Assembly (NCBI RefSeq): GCF_030814215.1
Contig: NZ_JAUSUT010000001.1
Coordinates: 4,402,001 to 4,466,000 of the forward strand
Direction: 5' to 3'
DNA: 64,000 bases
From: Amycolatopsis thermophila
Lineage (GTDB): Bacteria; Actinomycetota; Actinomycetes; Mycobacteriales; Pseudonocardiaceae
Shown: piece by piece, positions 61,052 to 64,000 of the stretch
Numbering within the stretch: position 1 is the first letter of the stretch
How the letters are laid out: each line of letters opens with the position of its first letter
The notes under the pieces: model-generated
What the model saw: only the letters and a program-made list of their open reading frames with translations
Databases searched by the model: none
What the model was told of the DNA's origin: nothing
Program-made: the position numbers and the translations under genes

Positions 61052-62082
61052 ACCGGCCCGATCCACTGTGGACGGCGGAGGCGCGGGCGCTGCGGGAGTC
61101 CGTGCGCGCCCTGCTGACCCGGCGGTCGGGACCCGCGGCGGTGCGCGCCGCCATGGCGTCGCCGCTGGGCTACGACGACAAGTTGTGGTCCACGTTGTGC
61201 GAGCAGATCGGCGTGGCGGCGCTGGCCGTGCCCGAGGAGTACGACGGCGCGGGCGCGACCCTGGCCGAGGCGTGCGTGGTGCTGGAGGAGCTGGGGCGCA
61301 CGCTGACACCGTCGCCGATGCTCGGGTCGGCGGTGCTGTGCGGGCAGGCGCTGCTGCTGACCGGCAACGACCAGGCGTGTTCCCGGCTGTTGCCCGGGAT
61401 CGCGGCGGGCACGACGCTGGCCGCGCTGGCCTGGTCCGATGAGGACGGTCAGTGGACCCCGGCGTGTTCCGTCGTGGACGGCCGGATCCACGGGCGGGCG
61501 CACTACGTGCTCGACGGGGACATCGCGGACGTGCTGCTCGTCGTGGCCCGGACCCCGGAGGGCCCGGGCTTGTTCGAGGTGCCGCCGTCCGGCGTCCGGC
61601 GCGAGCGGGTGACCACGGTGGACCCGCTCCGGCGGCTCGCGGTGATCGGGTTCGACGGCGTCACCGGGCGGCGTCTGGACTCCGGCGGGTTCGACGTGGG
61701 GCGGCTGCGCGAGCTGGCCGTGGTCGCGCTGGCCGCGGAGCAGGTCGGCGCGGCCGGGCGGGCGCTGGAGCTGACCGTGGAGTACACGAAGCAGCGGCAC
61801 CAGTTCGGCCGGCCGATCGGGGGTTTCCAGGCGCTCAAGCACCGGATGGCGGACGTGCACGTGTCGGTGGAGGCGGCCCGCTCGGCGCTGTACGCCGCCC
61901 TTACCGGCGACGACCCGTCCCTCGACGCGGCCACGGCCAGAACCGTCTGCTCCGAGGCGCTCCAGCACGCCGCCGCCGAGATGATCCAGCTGCACGGCGG
62001 CATCGCGATCACCTGGGAGCACGACGCGCACCTGTTCTTCAAGCGCGCCCACGGCAGCGCACTGCTGTTCGGGCCGGCCTAG
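61048..62082 (+). CDS. fadE33: FadE33-type acyl-CoA dehydrogenase
   Basis: A 344-residue acyl-CoA dehydrogenase. IGVAALAVPEEYDGAGATLAEA, YTKQRHQFGRPIGGFQALKH and QLHGGIAITWEHDAHLFFKR are family marks; as for FadE32 only some catalytic features are present and it is likely one half of a hetero-oligomer. It ends the fadD3 operon. About 280 bases then separate it from the AurF-like gene, with a new operator, which shows that the steroid unit stops here. Confidence 0.87.
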   Translation: MNRPDPLWTAEARALRESVRALLTRRSGPAAVRAAMASPLGYDDKLWSTLCEQIGVAALAVPEEYDGAGATLAEACVVLEELGRTLTPSPMLGSAVLCGQALLLTGNDQACSRLLPGIAAGTTLAALAWSDEDGQWTPACSVVDGRIHGRAHYVLDGDIADVLLVVARTPEGPGLFEVPPSGVRRERVTTVDPLRRLAVIGFDGVTGRRLDSGGFDVGRLRELAVVALAAEQVGAAGRALELTVEYTKQRHQFGRPIGGFQALKHRMADVHVSVEAARSALYAALTGDDPSLDAATARTVCSEALQHAAAEMIQLHGGIAITWEHDAHLFFKRAHGSALLFGPA

Positions 62083-62307
62083 CGTGTTGGCAGCTTGGAG
62101 CTGGTGTCTCCGGTAAACCGTTGTCGTTGCTGGTGGGTGTTCGGGTGGCCCGTATCGATCGTGGTCGAGCGCGGGCCCGGCCGGCGGCGAAGACGCTCCC
62201 CCGGCACCCGCGAGGCCGTGACCGGGCCCGGGTGTCGTGATCCCTACTCGTGGGTATCCCGATCGTTCGAGGTCGGTGGCCGGGCCCTTGCGCCCGCCCC
62301 GATGTGT

Positions 62308-62340
62308 GTTACCTTAGGTAACAGTAAATCGAGGTAACAG
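62308..62340. promoter_or_regulatory. TetR-like operator upstream of the AurF/FprB genes
   Basis: GTTACCT-T-AGGTAAC (62308-62322) is a perfect inverted repeat with a 1-base centre. The half AGGTAACAG is repeated exactly at 62332-62340, 16 bases further. The set is 25 bases before the AurF-like ATG and unlike the steroid-type boxes. Confidence 0.55.
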
Positions 62341-62364
62341 GCAACGGTGTTCAGGGAGGGTGTC

Positions 62365-63279
62365 ATGACCAGCGTCGGTATGCACGAGCACGCGGACACG
62401 CGGCCTGACCGGCAGGAAGTCGCGCGGCGGCTGCTCGACTCGTCCGAGACGCTGTCCTACGACCCGGTCACGGAAGTCGACTGGGAGACCCCGCTCGACA
62501 CGAGCTACCACGGCGCGAGCCCCGAGTGGAGCACCCTGTACGGCACCTCGTACTGGAACGAGATGACCCCCGAGCAGCAGCGCGAGCTGACCCGCCAGGA
62601 GGCGGCGTCCGTCGCCAGCACGGGGATCTGGTTCGAGATGATCCTGCAGCAGATGGTCCTGCGCGACTTCTACGCCAAGGACCCGACCGACCCCGCGTTC
62701 CAGTGGGCGCTCACCGAGATCGCCGACGAGTGCCGTCACTCGATCATGTTCGCCCGCGGCGCCGCGAAGCTGCGGGCCCCCGCCTACCGCCCGCGCCGGC
62801 TCGCGGTCGAGCTGGGCCGGTTCTTCAAGACCACCGCTACCGGTGAGGCCGCCTACGCAGCGATCCTGGTGGCCGAAGAGGTCCTCGACGTCATGCAGCG
62901 CGACTGGATGCGCGACGAGCGCGTGGTGCCGTTCGTGCGCACCATCAACAACATCCACGTGGTCGAGGAGTCGCGGCACATGAAGTTCGCCCGCGAGGAG
63001 ACCCGCGAGCGGCTCAAGGGTGCCGGCCGCCTGCGCCGCCAGTACAACGCGCTGGTCGTGTCGATCGCCGCGTACTTCATCGTCAGCAGCATGGTCAGCC
63101 CGAAGGTCTACGCCAACGCCGGGCTCGACACCCGGCGCGCGCTGCGCGAGGCCAAGGCCAACGAGCACCACAAGTCGATGATGCGGTCCAGCTGCGCGGG
63201 CCTGATGGAGTTCCTCGACTCCGCCGGCCTGCTCACCAAGGCCTCGCTCGTCTTCTACAAGCGCGCCAACCTGATCTGA
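62365..63279 (+). CDS. AurF-type diiron oxygenase
   Basis: A 304-residue protein of the AurF (p-aminobenzoate N-oxygenase-like) family. Four helices carry the metal ligands: the Glu in FEMILQQ (near residue 94), Glu and His in ADECRHSIMF (about 128-131), Glu in AEEVLDVMQRD, and the EESRH motif with Glu and His (about 205). AGGGAGGG lies before the ATG. The next gene, 4 bases on, encodes a ferredoxin-reductase fusion that could feed it electrons. In mycobacteria a similar pair lies at Rv0885-Rv0886, as far as I recall. The substrate is unknown. Confidence 0.83.
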   Translation: MTSVGMHEHADTRPDRQEVARRLLDSSETLSYDPVTEVDWETPLDTSYHGASPEWSTLYGTSYWNEMTPEQQRELTRQEAASVASTGIWFEMILQQMVLRDFYAKDPTDPAFQWALTEIADECRHSIMFARGAAKLRAPAYRPRRLAVELGRFFKTTATGEAAYAAILVAEEVLDVMQRDWMRDERVVPFVRTINNIHVVEESRHMKFAREETRERLKGAGRLRRQYNALVVSIAAYFIVSSMVSPKVYANAGLDTRRALREAKANEHHKSMMRSSCAGLMEFLDSAGLLTKASLVFYKRANLI

Positions 63280-63283
63280 CGCC

Positions 63284-64000
63284 ATGGCCTTCGCGATCAC
63301 CCAGACCTGCTGCAACGACGCCTCGTGCGTGTCGGTGTGCCCGGTCAACTGCATCCACCCGACGCCCGACGAGCCGGACTTCGGCACCACCGAGATGCTC
63401 TACATCGACCCGGCCACCTGCATCGACTGCGGCGCCTGCGCCGACGCCTGCCCGGTCGACGCGATCTTCCCGGTGGACGCGCTGGCGGCCTCGATGCGGC
63501 CCTACGCCGGGATCAACGCGGCCCACTACGCCGGACGTGACCAGGCCGAGGGTGATCCCGCGCCGAACTTCCACCGGTGGGGTCCGCCGGTGTTCGACCG
63601 CACCATCCCCAGCGACTTCCCGGCGCTGGACGTCGCGGTCGTCGGCACCGGGCCCGCGGGCATGTACGCGGTCGAAGACCTGTTGCTGCACACCAGTTCC
63701 CGCGTCACGCTCTACGACCGGCTGCCGGTCGCGGGCGGTCTGGTCCGCTACGGCGTCGCGCCCGACCACCCGTCCACGAAGAAGATCGGCGAGACGTTCG
63801 CGCGCTACCACCACCACCCGCGGCTGCGGATGCGGCTGGGGGTCGAGGTGGGCCGGGACGTCTCGGCCGGCGAACTCGCCCAGCGGCACGACGCCGTGAT
63901 CTACGCGGTCGGGGCGTCCTCGGCCCGGCGGCTCGGCATCCCGGGCGAGGACCTGGACGGCAGCCTCGCCGCGACCACCGTGGTGGCCTGGTACAACGGC
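63284..64000 (+). CDS. fprB: FprB-type ferredoxin/FAD-NADP reductase, N-terminal part (3' end outside window)
   Basis: The visible 239 codons hold a 2[4Fe-4S]/7Fe ferredoxin domain (residues 1-65: CCNDASCVSVCP, CIDCGACADACPVDAI) followed by the start of an adrenodoxin-reductase-like flavoprotein: VAVVGTGPAGMYAVEDLL (about 114-131), GGLVRYGVAPDHPSTK and VIYAVGASSARRLGIPGEDL. This domain order is that of FprB of mycobacteria. It probably transfers NADPH electrons to an oxygenase, and the adjacent AurF-type enzyme is the obvious candidate. The NADP-binding part lies beyond the window. Confidence 0.9.
   Translation, partial: MAFAITQTCCNDASCVSVCPVNCIHPTPDEPDFGTTEMLYIDPATCIDCGACADACPVDAIFPVDALAASMRPYAGINAAHYAGRDQAEGDPAPNFHRWGPPVFDRTIPSDFPALDVAVVGTGPAGMYAVEDLLLHTSSRVTLYDRLPVAGGLVRYGVAPDHPSTKKIGETFARYHHHPRLRMRLGVEVGRDVSAGELAQRHDAVIYAVGASSARRLGIPGEDLDGSLAATTVVAWYNG

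Overview
The window is very GC-rich (roughly 70% or more by eye). It has GTG starts, many ATGA/GTGA stop-start overlaps, likely leaderless genes, and hairpin terminators without U-tracts. Together with a SapA-like secreted protein, an ANTAR protein, a LAL/LuxR regulator and a steroid ring C/D degradation cluster, this points to a chromosomal segment of a high-GC actinomycete, most likely Pseudonocardiaceae (Amycolatopsis-like). The genus is inference. I saw no rRNA, tRNA or CRISPR array.

Layout. (1) 1-7.1 kb: a tightly coupled catabolic operon (SnoaL-like tail, HpcH/HpaI aldolase, MhpA-type hydroxylase, Baeyer-Villiger monooxygenase, second aromatic hydroxylase, FAH hydrolase), which reads as a pathway for an aromatic or cyclic ketone. 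(2) 7.4-12.4 kb: an epoxide-hydrolase-like gene divergent from a CGNR zinc-finger regulator with repeated operator motifs, a ferredoxin/EthD-like pair, a methyltransferase/GbsR-like pair, then remnants of an alpha/beta hydrolase and an AraC regulator on either side of a 46-bp palindrome. (3) 12.4-23.9 kb: an uncharacterised catabolic locus with a tandem-SnoaL protein, MHS transporter, LysR and LacI regulators, two HisD-family dehydrogenases, nitrilase, bicupin, alpha/beta hydrolase, SDR and HpcH/HpaI aldolase. Four copies of one LacI-type palindrome tie its two divergent promoter regions into one regulon. (4) 24-38 kb: signalling and housekeeping genes (GAF-ANTAR, SpoIIE phosphatase with a tandemly duplicated 3' end, ACT-like protein, two RibD-like reductases, UvrA paralog, VOC/AraC pair, LAL regulator), a broken IS481 element, and a SapA/WXG-like operon. 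(5) 38.2-41.6 kb: a sugar-acid locus in decay (SDR, GntR, frameshifted galactonate-dehydratase-like gene, SMP-30 remnant, NDH-2 remnant). (6) 41.6-47 kb: glutamine synthetase, DUF5131, SRPBCC, MsrA/ArsR and an MFS transporter.

(7) 47.1-62.1 kb: the steroid C/D-ring (HIP) pathway, matching in content the M. tuberculosis Rv3548c-Rv3564 region: two SDRs, echA20, ipdA, ipdB, ipdC, fadA6, ipdF, fadE30, fadD3, an extra enoyl-CoA hydratase and fadE31-33. FadD3 would activate HIP, IpdF/FadE30 and the hydratases would carry out beta-oxidation steps, EchA20 and IpdAB would open rings D and C, and FadA6 would thiolyse. Two promoters carry AGAACAYGTTCT palindromes that resemble KstR boxes. A 976-bp IS982-family element sits exactly at the ipdF/fadA6 junction. 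(8) 62.3-64 kb: an AurF-type diiron oxygenase with a ferredoxin-fused FprB-type reductase, cut by the window edge.

Functions are read from recognisable motifs and neighbours only. No database search was run.
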